Source of the DNA: Ashinkailepas kermadecensis
Taxonomy: Eukaryota; Arthropoda; Thecostraca; Neolepadidae
Reading direction: 5' to 3'
Assembly: GCA_034440615.1 (NCBI GenBank)
Contig: JAOTOM010004286.1
Location: 1-64,000, forward strand
Length of the DNA: 64,000 bases
Numbering within the stretch: position 1 is the first letter of the stretch; every line of letters begins with the position of its first letter. Shown in pieces: positions 22,121 through 33,468 of the stretch. The position numbers were made by a program, and so were the translations under genes. Below the pieces are notes generated by a model. The model did no database searches, was not told the DNA's origin, and saw only the letters and a program-made list of their open reading frames with translations.

Positions 22121-25100
22121 GCGCACGGTTAGTCACTGTCAGTTAGTCAGTCAGTCAGTTAGTCACTGTCAGTTAATCAGTCAGTCAGTTAGTCACTGTC
22201 AGTTAGTCACTGTCAGTTAGTCAGTCAGTCAGTTAGTCACTGTCAGTTAGTCAGTCAGTCAGTTAGTCACTGTCAGTTAATCAGTCAGTCAGTTAGTCAC
22301 TGTCAGTTAGTCACTGTCAGTTAGTCAGTCAGTCAGTTAGTCACTGTCAGTTAGTCAGTCAGTCAGTTAGTCACTGTCAGTCAGTTAATCAGTCAGTCAG
22401 TTAGTCACTGTCAGTTAGTCACTGTCAGTTAGTCACTGTCAGTTAGTCAGTCAGTCAGTTAGTCACTGTCAGTTAGTCAGTCAGTCAGTTAGTCACTGTC
22501 AGTTAGTCAGTCAGTCAGTTAGTCACTGTCAGTTAGTCAGTCAGTCAGTTAGTCACTGTCAGTTAGTCACTGTCAGTTAGTCAGTCAGTCAGTTAGTCAC
22601 TGTCAGTTAGTCAGTCAGTCAGTCAGTTAGTCAGTCAGTTAGTCACTGTCAGTTAGTCAGTCAGTCAGTTAGTCACTGTCAGTTAGTCAATCAGTCAGTT
22701 AGTCAGTCAGTCAGTTAGTCACTGTCAGTTAGTCAGTCAGTCAGTTAGTCAGTCAGTTAGTCACTGTCAGTTAGTCAGTCAGTCAGTTAGTCACTGTCAG
22801 TTAGTCAGTCAGTCAGTTAGTCAGTCAGTCAGTTAGTCAGTCAGTCAGTTAGTCACTGTCAGTTAGTCAGTCAGTCAGTTAGCGGCAGTTAGTCACTGTC
22901 AGTTAGTCACCGTCAGTCAGTCAGTTGGTCAGTCAGTTAGTCACTGTCAGTCAGTCAGTCAGTTAGTCAGTCAGTCAGTTAGTCAGTCAGTCAGTTAGTC
23001 ACTGTCAGTTGGTCAGTCAGTCAGTTAGTCACTGTCAGTTAGTCACTGTCAGTTAGTCACTGTCAGTCAGTTAGTCAGTCAGTCAGTTAGTCACTGTCAG
23101 TTAGTCAGTCAGTCAGTTAGTCAGTCAGTCAGTTAGTCACTGTCAGTTAGTCAGTCAGTCAGTTAGTCAGTCAGTCAGTTAGTCACTGTCAGTTAGTCAG
23201 TCAGTCAGTTAGCGGCAGTTAGTCACTGTCAGTTAGTCAGTCAGTCAGTTGGTCAGTCAGTTAGTCACTGTCAGTCAGTCAGTCAGTTAGTCAGTCAGTC
23301 AGTTAGTCAGTCAGTCAGTTAGTCACTGTCAGTTGGTCAGTCAGTCAGTTAGTCACTGTCAGTTAGTCACTGTCAGTTAGTCACTGTCAGTTAGTCAGTC
23401 AGTCAGTTCAGTTAGCGGTCAGTTAGTCACTGTCAGTTAGTCACTGTCAGTTGTAGTCAGTCAGTCAGTTAGTCACTGTCAGTCAGTCAGTCAGTCAGTC
23501 AGTCAGTTAGTCACTGTCAGTTAGTCAGTCAGTCAGTTAGTCGTCAGTCAGTCAGTCAGTTAGTCAGTCAGTCAGTTAGTCACGTCAGTTAGTCAGTCAG
23601 TTAGTCAGTCAGTCAGTTAGTCAGTCAGTCAGTTAGTCACTGTCAGTTAGTCAGTCAGTCAGTCAGTTAGTCAGTCAGTCAGTTAGTCACTGTCAGTTAG
23701 TCAGTCAGTCAGTTAGTCAGTCAGTCAGTTAGTCAGTCAGTCAGTTAGTCACTGTCAGTTAGTCAGTCAGTCAGTTAGTCAGTCAGTCAGTTAGTCACTG
23801 TCAGTTAGTCAGTCAGTCAGTTAGTCAGTCAGTCAGTTAGTCACTGTCAGTTAGTCAGTCAGTCAGTTAGTCACTGTCAGTCAGTCAGTCAGTCAGTCAG
23901 TTAGTCAGTCAGTCAGTTAGTCACTGTCAGTTAGTCAGTCAGTCAGTTAGTCAGTCAGTCAGTTAGTCACTGTCAGTTAGTCACTGTCAGTCAGTTAGTC
24001 AGTCAGTCAGTTAGTCACTGTCACTGTCAGTTAGTCAGTCAGTCAGTTAGTCAGTCAGTCAGTTAGTCAGTCACTGTCAGTTAGTCACTGTCAGTTAGTC
24101 AGTCAGTCAGTCAGTCAGTTAGTCAGTTAGTCACGTCAGTTAGTCAGTCAGTCAGTTAGTCACTGTCAGTCAGTCAGTGTCAGTTAGTCAGTCAGTCAGT
24201 TAGTCAGTCAGTCAGTCAGTTAGTCAGTCAGTCAGTTAGTCATGTCAGTTAGTCAGTCAGTCAGTTAGTCACTGTCAGTTAGTCAGTCAGTTAGTCAGTC
24301 AGTTAGTCAGTTAGTCAGTCTGTCAGTTAGTCAGTCAGTCAGTTAGTCACTGTCAGTTAGTCAGTCAGTCAGTTAGTCACTGTCAGTTAGTCAGTCAGTC
24401 AGTCAGTCAGTTAGTCACTGTCAGTTAGTCAGTCAGTCAGTTAGTCAGTCAGTCAGTTAGTCACTGTCAGTTAGTCACTGTCAGTTAGTCACTGTCAGTC
24501 AGTTAGTCAGTCAGTCAGTTAGTCACTGTCAGTTAGTCAGTCAGTCAGTTAGTCAGTCAGTCAGTTAGTCACTGTCAGTTAGTCACTGTCAGTTAGTCAC
24601 TGTCAGTTAGTCACTGTCAGTCAGTTAGTCAGTCAGTCAGTTAGTCACTGTCAGTTAGTCAGTCAGTCAGTTAGTCAGTCAGTCAGTTAGTCACTGTCAG
24701 TTAGTCAGTCAGTCAGTTAGTCAGTCAGTCAGTTAGTCACTGTCAGTTAGTCAGTCAGTCAGTTAGTCAGTCAGTCAGTTAGTCACTGTCAGTTAGTCAG
24801 TCAGTCAGTTAGTCACTGTCAGTTAGTCAGTCAGTCAGTCAGTCAGTCAGTTAGTCAGTCAGTCAGTTAGTCACTGTCAGTTAGTCAGTCAGTCAGTCAG
24901 TTAGTCAGTCAGTCAGTTAGTCACTGTCAGTTAGTCAGTCAGTCAGTTAGTCACTGTCAGTTAGTCAGTCAGTCAGTCAGTCAGTCAGTTAGTCAGTCAG
25001 TCAGTTAGTCACTGTCAGTCAGTCAGTTAGTCAGTCAGTCAGTTAGTCACTGTCAGTTAGTCAGTCAGTCAGTTAGTCAGTCAGTCAGTTAGTCACTGTC

Positions 25101-25165
25101 AGTTAGTCAGTCAGTCAGTTAGTCACTGTCAGTTAGTCAGTCAGTCAGTTAGCGGCAGTTAGTCA
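22121..25165. repeat. 3-kb satellite of GTCA and GTTA tetramers
   Basis: Over 3 kb the sequence is almost entirely made of GTCA and GTTA words with an interspersed CTGTCA. The commonest longer unit is GTCACTGTCAGTTA followed by GTCAGTCAGTCAGTTA (30 bp). Rare variants such as GCGGCAGTTAG recur at about 22882, 23213, 23411 and 25151, marking larger duplicated blocks. It lies in the intron between exons 3 and 4. Confidence 0.97.
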
Positions 25166-25429
25166 CTGCCGCCTTTATAACGTCAGACAAAGGGATTTCC
25201 CAACATGTCTCATGGTCTGTGACGCCATAGATAGAACGATGTAGGATGACAAGCAAGTCTTCGACCACACAAGCCGGGACTTTCCAGCTTCTCTGTCTTC
25301 TCTCTGCATGCGGTCAGGTCCTGATGTACTGCACAGGTCGATTTTCTGCCCATTTATGTGGTTGCAATGCGCGATGTGCAATACCCATGCATGCGCATAT
25401 CCGACACCCCATGATATTGGGCTCCTAAG

Positions 25430-25905
25430 ATGATGCAGATATGTGCGTTATATCAGCGTAAATATGCAGGAGTGCGCTACATATGTGATGGGGTGGAGAA
25501 GGTATATCAGGTATATCAGTGTAAATATGCAGGAGTGCGGTACATATGCTACAAGGTGGAGAAGGTATATCAGGTATATCAGTGTAAATATGCAGGAGTG
25601 CTGCACATATGTTGTGGGTTGGAGAAGGTATATCAGGTATATCGGTGTAAATATGCAGGAGTGCGGTACATATGTTATGGGGTGGAGAATGTATATCAGG
25701 TATATCAGTGTAAATATGCAGCAGTGCTGTACATATGCTGTGAAGTGGAGAAGGTATATCAGGTATATCAGTGTAAATATGCAGGAGTGCGGTACATATG
25801 TTATGGGGTGGAGAATGTATATCAGGTATATCGGTGTAAATATGCTGGAGTGCTGTGCATATGCTGTGAGGTGGAGAAGGTATATCAGGTATATTTCTCT
25901 GGCAC
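25430..25905. repeat. 63-bp minisatellite next to exon 3
   Basis: About seven copies of a 63-bp unit contain GTATATCAGGTATATC, GTGTAAATATGCAGG and TACATATG. The unit is 21 codons long, so both strands show long repetitive frames that are not genes. The array ends about 70 bp from the exon 3 donor. Confidence 0.93.
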
Positions 25906-25976
25906 GATAATTCCTTTCAAACCGATACATCTCTTCCCGCACGCAATCAAGCATACATAATTACACCCAGGCTTAC

Positions 25977-26125
25977 CTTGAATTCTTTGCTCTCCTTTAT
26001 CCTGATCTGTGCCCGCTTGGTCTCTCCTAGCTTAGGTTTTCCGAGCAGGGCGATCTTTTCCTCTTCAGAGAGGTCGTTGAGATTTTTGTTTTTGAAGTCC
26101 AGCGTGGAGCCTGACTCGCCATCGA
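25977..26125 (-). CDS. Calx: Na+/Ca2+ exchanger, exon 3 (CBD2 end region)
   Basis: The exon encodes a short variable start (VDGESGSTLDFKNKN) and then LSEEEKIALLGKPKLGE and RAQIRIKESKEFK, which closely match the last part of the second Calx-beta domain region of Calx-type exchangers. The acceptor is TTTCTGTAG before TCGATG and the donor is TTCAAG followed by GTAAGC. It enters in phase 1, with the split codon giving Val, and leaves in phase 0. In other animals this region is where alternative exons are found, so additional variants could exist in the introns, but none was seen here. Confidence 0.9.
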
Positions 26126-26235
26126 CTACAGAAACATTGCTGCCTATGTTAGTCTCACGTGAACAATTCATCTGCTGGTGTTCTTGATCAATAGACATTA
26201 CATACTCATCGTTTGTCCTCCTCGGGGAGTTCCTC

Positions 26236-26440
26236 CCCGTGAACAACTATGAACTACAGTTCCTCCCCGTGAACAACCATCAGTTACAGTTCCTCCCCGT
26301 CAACAGCCATCAGTTACAATTCCTCCCCGTCAACAGCCATCAGTTACAATGCCTCTCCGTCAACAACGAAGAGGTACAGTTCCTCTCCGTCAACAACGAA
26401 GAGGCACAGCTCCTCCCCGGCAACAATCATCAAGTACAAT
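26236..26440. repeat. 30-bp minisatellite
   Basis: About seven copies of a 30-bp unit contain AGTTCCTCCCCGTCAACA and CCATCAGTTA, about 110 bp upstream of the exon 3 acceptor. The unit length keeps an open frame on the plus strand that is not a gene. Confidence 0.9.
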
Positions 26441-26799
26441 TTCTTCTCGCAACGACAATCGGATGGATTAAATTTGCCAACGGCTGTGAGTGGAACCAGA
26501 CACAAACAGACACTGTGCAATCACAGAGTGTCAATGTGCATGTGACACAATCGCAAAATTCAAACATCTCAGTTCATCAGCACTGTAGTGTCACAACTAG
26601 ATCAGTTGGTGTGAATATGGATGCCAGCTGGTGAGGTGTGTGGGCTGCTGCCGCCAGCTGCGCGTGCGCTGGTGGATCGTGAGCCGTGTGTGACGCCTGG
26701 CACAACAGGCGACGGCTTAACCGACGACTTTCGGCACACACACATCAGGCTGCGAAATGGCGTGCTAATCTGCACAGAATGCTACAACCAGCAAGATGC

Positions 26800-28165
26800 G
26801 AAGACGAGTCCGGCCATCTGGTGGTGTCATGCGACACTGCGACACCGGCCACCTAGTGGTGGCATGCGACACTGCGACACCGGTCACCTGGTGGTGTCAT
26901 GCGACACTGCTAAACCGACCACCTGCTGGTGACATGCAGCACTGCGACACCTGCCACCTTGTGGTGTCATGCGACACTGCGACACCGGCCATCTGGTGGT
27001 GTCATGCGGCACTGCGACACCGGCCACCTAGTGGTGGCATGCGACACTGCGACACCGGTCACCTGGTGGTGTCATGCGACACTGCTAAACCGACCACCTG
27101 CTGGTGTCATGCGGCACTGCGACACCGGCCACCTGGTGGTGTCATGCGACACTGCGACACCGGCCACCTGGTGGTGTCATGCGGCACTGCGACACCGGCC
27201 ACCTGGTGGTGTCATGCGACACTGCGACACCGGCCACCTGGTGGTGTCATGCGGCACTGCGACACCGGCCACCTGGTGGTGTCATGCGACACTGCTAAAC
27301 CGACCACCTGCTGGTGACATGCAGCACTGCGACACCTGCCATCTGGTGGTGTCATGCGACACTGCTAAACCGACCACCTGCTGGTGACATGCGGCACTGC
27401 GACACCTGCCACCTGGTGGTGTCATGCGACGTTGCGACGCCGGCCATCTGGTGGTGTCATGCGACGCTGCGACACCTGCCACCTGGTGGTGTCATGCGAC
27501 ACTGCTAAACCGACCACCTGGTGGTGACATGCAGCACTGCGACACCTGCCACCTTGTGGTGTCATGCGACACTGCGACCCGGCCACCTGGTGTGTCACCG
27601 GCCATCTGGTGGTGTCATACGGCACTGCAACACAGGCCACCTGGTGGTGTCATGCGACGCTGCGACGTCGGCCACCTGGTGGTGTCATGCGACACTGCTA
27701 AACCGACCACCTGCTGGTGACATGCAGCACTGCGACACCTGCCACCTGGTGGTGTCATGCGACGCTGCTACACCGGCCACCTGTTGGTGACATGCGGCAC
27801 TGCGACACCTGCCACCTGGTGGTGTCATGCGACGTTGCGACGCCGGCCACCTGATGGTGTCATGCGGCGCTGCGACACCTGCCACCTGGTGGTGTCATGC
27901 GGCACTGCGACACCTGTCACCTGGTGGTGTCATGCGGCACTGCAACACAGGCCACCTGGTGGTGTCATACGACGCTGCGACGTCGGCCACCTGGTGGTGT
28001 CATGCGGCACTGCGACACATGCCACCTGGTGGTGTTATGTGACACTGCGAAACCGACCACCTGCTGGTGTCATGCGACGCTGCGACGCCGGCCACCTGGT
28101 GGTATCATACGACGCTGCGACACCGGCCACCTGATGGTGTCATGCGGCACTGCGACACGCTCGGT
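26800..28165. repeat. 35-bp minisatellite, about 38 copies
   Basis: Copies of a 35-bp unit with the core CCACCTGGTGGTGTCATGCG and ACACTGCGACACCGG. Variants (TAAACCGACCACCTGCTGG, CAGCACTGCGACACCTGCC) recur in the same order several times, so there is higher-order structure. All frames here are repeat artefacts. Confidence 0.95.
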
Positions 28166-28514
28166 GTGCATTTAACGCTCTGCATGCTGTCAGCTGTCCG
28201 GCCATGATATGGCAGCACATCCAACAAGCGGGCCGCCACGACGAGGTGGTGACTTCCCCAGAACATTGCGTGACTCAGATGGCAAATCACAGCGTGGCGC
28301 ACCTGAAGCAGCACAGGTGGTGATCCTGACGGAGAGCTGGCCAGCGTCACGTCAGGGCAGCTAGAACGTGATCGGTTAGCACTTCGCGACGAGAAGGCGC
28401 AACCAGAAACCGCACTTTGGCAGCACTTTGCCACCAGAAGCAACTACAAGAAAAGTAACCAGCTGAAAATCAGCAGCAGCTGCATCAGAACACGAACATT
28501 CGATTTAGTCGTAC

Positions 28515-28606
28515 CTGAGAGATACCGGGGCTCCTTAAGCTCCACGTAGAACAGTACGTCCTTCTCATAGCTGTCCTCCTCGATGATGGGAATGGTGATG
28601 AACCGC
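28515..28606 (-). CDS. Calx: Na+/Ca2+ exchanger, exon 2 (CBD2 core)
   Basis: Thirty codons encode RFITIPIIEEDSYEKDVLFY followed by VELKEPRYLS, the Calx-beta strand pair of the second regulatory domain. The acceptor is CTCCACAG before GCGGTTC and the donor is CTCTCAG followed by GTACGA. It completes the phase-2 codon left by exon 1 (GA plus G, Glu) and leaves in phase 1. Family knowledge: CBD2 follows CBD1 in the large cytoplasmic loop and tunes the Ca2+ response of the exchanger. The exon is isolated, with about 7 kb of intron separating it from exon 1. Confidence 0.92.
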
Positions 28607-28779
28607 CTGTGGAGGCCGCCACGTATTAACCGCCGGTAATGATGAGAAACATTGGGGATTTCCCGGCACATCAGGACTGACTCGGATCATGCATCGCCAT
28701 CGTTGCATCTAACAAGCGCACGGAACAAATTACTGAATAATCGCAACACAGATTGATTACCCAGATCTGGCCCCATAGT

Positions 28780-29040
28780 TAGGAGATACATTTATTCATG
28801 GGTGTTATTTTGCATAATTTTGAAGGGGTAAGTGTCCCCTCAATGCTGGCTTTGTCCCTCAAACTTTGTCCCTCAATCTCAAACTTTTAACATGGGATCC
28901 AATTGAGTGTGTCCCCTTAATCCATTTGGTTGGTTATTTGAGTTTTAGGGCGCATCGACCAGATTTGGTCATTTAGCACCTATCCCAATGCATTTGGGCC
29001 TGCCATTGCCTCGATGTATTGTGCCCCCCCCAAGAATTTT
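28780..29040. repeat. Dispersed repeat fragment, copy 2
   Basis: It shares GTCCCCTCAATGCTGGCTTT and GGTTGGTTATTT with GGGCGCATCG with the region at 9010-9250. It also holds an internal duplication of the TTTGTCCCTCAA motif. The family is unknown. Confidence 0.45.
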
Positions 29041-29289
29041 CAGAAATAAACTCCCTTGCATATATCTGAACATAGAACCACGTTCAGTAATTCGGGGTCA
29101 CCGCGCGTAGAACCACTAAGAAAAATATTCGATCTCAAAAGCCCTATATCGAGCGCGCTGATCAAGGAACACAATGTGAACATGGGCTTCCCATAACAAC
29201 ATGGGTTTCCACAAAAATTCGCTAGCCGAGCACAGTTTATGGGCACTGTTGTTCGCATGCGTATGCGCTAGATGGATTAAAAACTGGAA

Positions 29290-29445
29290 AGCGTCGCCTC
29301 CACCCACCATACTGGGCAACCGACGAGACTCTCCTCCACCCACCATACCAGCCAACCGACGAAAATGGCCTCCACCCACCATACCAGCCAACCGACGAAA
29401 ATCGTCTCCACCCACCATACCAGCCAACCGACGAGAATCACCTCT
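29290..29445. repeat. 36-bp minisatellite, about four copies
   Basis: Direct copies of CCTCCACCCACCATACCAGC followed by CAACCGACGAAAA. Because 36 is divisible by three, both strands stay open, which is not evidence of a gene. Confidence 0.92.
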
Positions 29446-29595
29446 ACTGGCACTGAGTTCAATTATCATTTTGTTTGAATTTGATGTGCTATGTGTACCC
29501 AATCCCTAAACTCGAATAAATACTCCGGCACCGATGAATTTCACTGAAAGGGGCTTCTAGAAAATGAAAGCTGTCTTAATTACAGAATCCCGGTT

Positions 29596-29940
29596 GCCCC
29601 GGTAGCTCAGTTGGTTAGAGCGCTGGCCTGCTCTGGTCTCCCCTGTCCTGGCAACGCAGGGTTCGAGTCGCCTCGCGCGCTCGCATTTAGCCCCCGGCTG
29701 GGAGGGTCAGTTGGCAGCTGGCCCGATAAGGCCGGGGACGAGCTACCGGGCGGCCGTGTCGGTGCATTGACGGCACGTTAAACTTTCGGTCAAAATTATG
29801 CCGTTGAACTGGAATTAATGGATCGGGTGGTGGGGCCATGGTTCACGCAACAAGCTCTGCTTAGCAATAGGACCCTGGTTCATAAAGCCACCACAACAAG
29901 AACTCGGATTAAATTTATTTAATTTAAAAAAAAAAAAAAA
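29596..29940 (+). mobile_element. tRNA-derived SINE with A and B boxes and poly(A) tail
   Basis: The head starts GCCCCGGTAGCTCAGTTGG, with an A box (TAGCTCAGTTGG), and carries a B box (GGTTCGAGTCG). A non-tRNA body of about 250 bp follows, and the element ends in a run of 16 A. The A-to-B spacing is longer than in a real tRNA and the acceptor stem does not close, so it is a SINE and not a tRNA gene. Related copies lie at 18793, 53040 and, on the minus strand, 55195. Confidence 0.85.
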
Positions 29941-29944
29941 ATCC

Positions 29945-31640
29945 CTTTTAAACTGCACTGAAAATATTCCAGGCCGGTGTCTTCCAAAGCTCTTGGGAAA
30001 TTGATAACGTCAAACGATCTTTAAAAGCAAGGGATAGCCGCTTCAGACGTCGGGAATTATTGGCAAATTAGCCTACTGTCCTGTCCGTCAAATATGATCG
30101 AGACAAAATTGCATTCCAGTGTGTGCAGCGTCACGTGACTGTACACAATTTGCTAACCAACAAGCAAATCGTATACCGATCAGGACACGGGACACACCTG
30201 CGACTTTTTTCTTACGCACAATCTCCATAAATTGCCTGATTCTGGACTCGATTTCACAGCTATTTTCTTAGACATTTCGCGCTGTTTTGACAAAATATAG
30301 AACGCGCGACTTCTTTACAAATGTCTACATGAATTTCGCCTAACTGACTCACTTTTCGCTGATGAGATTTCCCCTGTCGCCTCACATACGACTGACACCA
30401 TCCTAATCGGGGACGAGTGGTCTAGGGGTAAGATGCTCGTCTCACAATCGAAAGGTTGTGGGTTCGAGTCTCACCTGTCGCTACTCTTCGCCCGCGACCA
30501 ATCGGCGTGAGAGATTGGCGACGCTACATGACTCAACGGTCGACGTGTCGTAAAACCAATAACCAACCAACCGACACCATCCTAATGATACTGCGATCCA
30601 CACAACGTGACCTGGACAAAATTGGCAAATATGGACGGATATGGCAAATACGGACAATCAATTTTAACGCATCAAAAACAATTCAGGAAACATTTTCTCA
30701 CAAAACACAAGTTAGCTTGCCAAAATTGACTTTTAACGGAGAGGAAATACACGTCTTCCCAAATCATCAATATTTAGGCATTATTTTGTCTAAATACCTA
30801 CGCTACCATGAGCACATCATCGAGATTATATCAAATATAAACAGGGCATTAAGTCCCTCCACCCTGTCTTTACCGAGAACCAGCATCCACCAAATTTACA
30901 CGACATATGTCCGACCTTTCGTTGATTATTGTGATATCATTTAAGACGAACTAATCACTGCACATGACAGGCTCGGATTAAAGCGACTACATACTGGAGC
31001 TGCAATGCTGATTACCGGTGCACACTTTAGAACGTCATCTGAAAAACTAAGGACGGATTTGGGTTTGAGTTCTTTGAACACTTGTCGCAAAATTCGTAAA
31101 TTGATGTTTTTCCACACTTTAATATATAAAAGTAGCATCCCAGATTTTATTGACATGCTCTCCCTGATGGACGGAGCAGCGACGCCAACCGCACCTTCTG
31201 GAACGCAAAAAACATAGGGCATCTGGCTATACAAATTAACCTCTTCCTTCTACATCCAGGCTCCGGAACCAACAACCGGGTGACGTAAGAGAGCTCAGAT
31301 CAGCCACACAATTCAAGAATAGAGTATCTAAGATTTTCGTGGTGGTAACCGCACCAAAATTGTGTTCCGTAGGAACAAAGGTGGCTAGCATTCTTCTAAC
31401 ACTGCTAAGATTAGGAATGTCTCAGCTAAATTCACACGCCTACCTCGTACAACAATCAGAGTCACCTTACTGTGACTGTGGCCATCAGAACGAAAACACA
31501 GCCCACTGCTTCTTACAATGCCGGCATGCATCTAGCAAAAACATTCTTTATACACGTCTCTGTCGCATGTTTTGGACTGTAACTTTCAAATTGTTCCTAA
31601 TTCTTCCAATCTCGTTATTATTGTCCACGGCAACGGAATA
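29945..31640 (+). pseudogene. Jockey/I-like LINE fragment interrupted by a SINE
   Basis: Reverse-transcriptase pieces are readable in order: a LDISRCFD block near 30270, then TDTIL followed after the SINE by MILRSTQRDLDKIGK. Next come LTFNGEEIHVFPNHQYLGI, NINRALSP, YTTYVRPFVDYCDII, and a C-terminal CDCGHQNENTAHCFLQC motif (zinc-knuckle-like) near 31470. Several stops and frameshifts are present. It lies in the exchanger intron 1 on the opposite strand and is inactive. Confidence 0.82.
30408..30572 (+). mobile_element. Second tRNA-derived SINE family, with 14-bp target duplication
   Basis: A tRNA-like head (GGGGACGAGTGGTCTAGGGG, then GGTTCGAGTCTC as B box) is followed by about 90 bp ending in AATAACCAACCAACC. 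The 14-bp sequence GACACCATCCTAAT occurs directly before (30394-30407) and after (30573-30586) the element. By alignment the anticodon loop CTCACAA would read CAC (Val-like), but two pairs of the anticodon stem do not form, so this is a SINE and not a tRNA gene. It splits the catalytic region of the surrounding LINE. Confidence 0.9.
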
Positions 31641-32529
31641 AGTGAAAAAGAAACTCACGCTGCGGCAGCGGCTATTCATCACTATATTTTGGAACGAAAA
31701 GATTCCCAACAAATTATTTTCGAATGGGGCGTCCCGACTTTGTGGCGTCGGAGGTGCTGGCCCTCAGCATTTTTTCTCCGCTGACTTCAGCGGCCGCAGC
31801 CGATTCATGGCGGCCAATTTTGGGAGCCTTATTGGCAAGCGGCGCCCAGATATAAGCTCGTGTGAGCTAATGCACCAATTGACGGAAGTGTTTTTGCTTG
31901 TTCGTGGCATCTGTGCTAAATTGATGATTATGATGATGGTGATGGCCTATCTCATCAACTCGCCAACTTGTGCAAAATCCACCTGATCACGGCAACATGT
32001 ATTGGAGAATAAGAACATGCTCTTGCTTTTTGTGTCATCCGTGAATGGATTGGAGCCTTCGCTCTTTTCTTTTTGTTTTCAGCTTTAAACAAAAAACGGA
32101 TGCATTTTGTACACAATGAGCCCATTGTCTACGAGGTGAATGACCTTTAGTGGCACTACACATGTTTGGAGCCCGCACTGAACATTGACGGTACTGGCTG
32201 TCTTTTTTTTAGTATCGATATGAACAAATGCTGCTAACGACATTTCCGAGATGTGGGCTTTAGTCCGACGCCATATAATACCATGAATAATTGCAAGCAA
32301 ACAGTGTCGGATGTTCCCTTCAAGCGTATTCTGTGGAATTCGTATATCTCATTTACCAGCTTACACGTCATTCAGTCTAGGAATTGTTTACAAGTTATGG
32401 CAGGAGCTGGTTGTTTTTGCCAAAATTGTCATTTGTACTTCAATTAACTTGTGACACCTGACCTCAGCAGACCTGAAAAGGCAACCTTTTCTTCTCTGGG
32501 CTCAGAAGATACAGGGATGTCAACGTCTA
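31641..32529. other. Intron sequence without recognised features
   Basis: Open frames here are short and have no motif I recognise. It may contain the 3' untranslated region of the LINE fragment. Confidence 0.45.
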
Positions 32530-33468
32530 TTAACACGCGCCCTGGAGGGCCTCTGAGAATTACGCGCACTGGAGGGGGGGGGGGGCGGATTCCGCCCCCC
32601 CTAAGATCTCGGCTCCTAGTAAAGCTGGAGGAACGAAATTCGCAGGGTGGATGGGCACGGTAGTGAACTCTATTGTGTGCAATTTTCGTGACCTTAGGTC
32701 AATATCTTCAAGGTCAAATAAGGTCAGATTGGAAAAAAAATTCCGGTTTTGCGTGGCTTGGCTTGTCATCGTTATGGATCGCTGTGATTGTGTTTAACTG
32801 CTCAAAAATGGGCATCAATGATGTTTTGGACATTACTAATGATGCAATGCAGATGCTCGACCCAACATGTGACCTTAGGTCACCTATATAGCACCACTTT
32901 ATCAGGTCAGTTACCTGTTCCAGTTACCGGAACCGGCCGCCCGCCCGACTGCTCCGTCGGGCAGCTCAGAGCAATCGGCTTCGTGAAGAAGGGAGTGAAG
33001 TACATGAATAAAGTATGGAAACGAAATGACAAGCAGTACAAATGACAACCAGTAGTGCATTTATGGCAACATTCCAGTTGATCAAGTTTGGTTCCATTAA
33101 TCTGTCATGAACTTGACCTGACTTGACCTTGGTGACCTAACATGATCTTGAAACTATACAGCATATCAATATGCATCAAACAAGTCGCTAGTGTTGCCTA
33201 GAACACTTCCCTTTTGTCAGTATGCTGGAAGCGCATCAGCGCCGATTTTTGTGGTCTGGCGCTATAACATTTTTTTTATTTTAGCGGCCCCTAACTTGAA
33301 AAACTGTCGGCCGATTTTCATTTTTCTTCCTTTAAACGACGCGCCGTTCATTTCTAAGCAGGTACACGGAACATCGCGTATATCCACCGGTAAAATCTGC
33401 AGGTACTTGCGAAAAACCGGAGGGGTGGGCGGATTTCGCCCCCCCCCCCTCTCCAGTGCGCGTGTTAA
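32530..33468 (+). mobile_element. 939-bp TTAA-flanked MITE, copy 1
   Basis: Both ends carry TTAA plus a matching inverted terminus: left TTAACACGCGC then CTGGAGGG, right (complement) TTAACACGCGCACTGGAG. G-rich subterminal tracts and a second inverted motif (GCGGATTCCGCC) follow. The left terminus is partly duplicated about 30 bp inwards. It has no coding capacity. A close copy lies inverted at 57160-58099. TTAA duplications are typical of the piggyBac superfamily, but the termini differ from those of the piggyBac element at 40131. Confidence 0.85.

Noticed and set aside
22121..25165. Telomere-like repeat (TTAG motifs).
   Set aside because: The TTAG words do not form TTAGG or TTAGGG arrays, and the block is internal to an intron.
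25430..25960. Frames of 155-176 codons on both strands.
   Set aside because: The 63-bp array has a period of 21 codons, which keeps frames open on both strands; it is intronic and next to exon 3.
26621..28175. Stacked Cys/His-rich frames resembling zinc-finger or metallothionein-like proteins.
   Set aside because: The Cys and His spacing is a direct result of the 35-bp repeat and changes with the frame; there is no start context or partner exon.
29596..29668. Possible tRNA gene.
   Set aside because: The acceptor stem does not close, the A-to-B spacing is too long, the element has a body and poly(A) tail, and there are relatives elsewhere.
30408..30482. Possible valine-type tRNA gene.
   Set aside because: Two anticodon-stem pairs are missing, and 14-bp target duplications enclose a 165-bp SINE.
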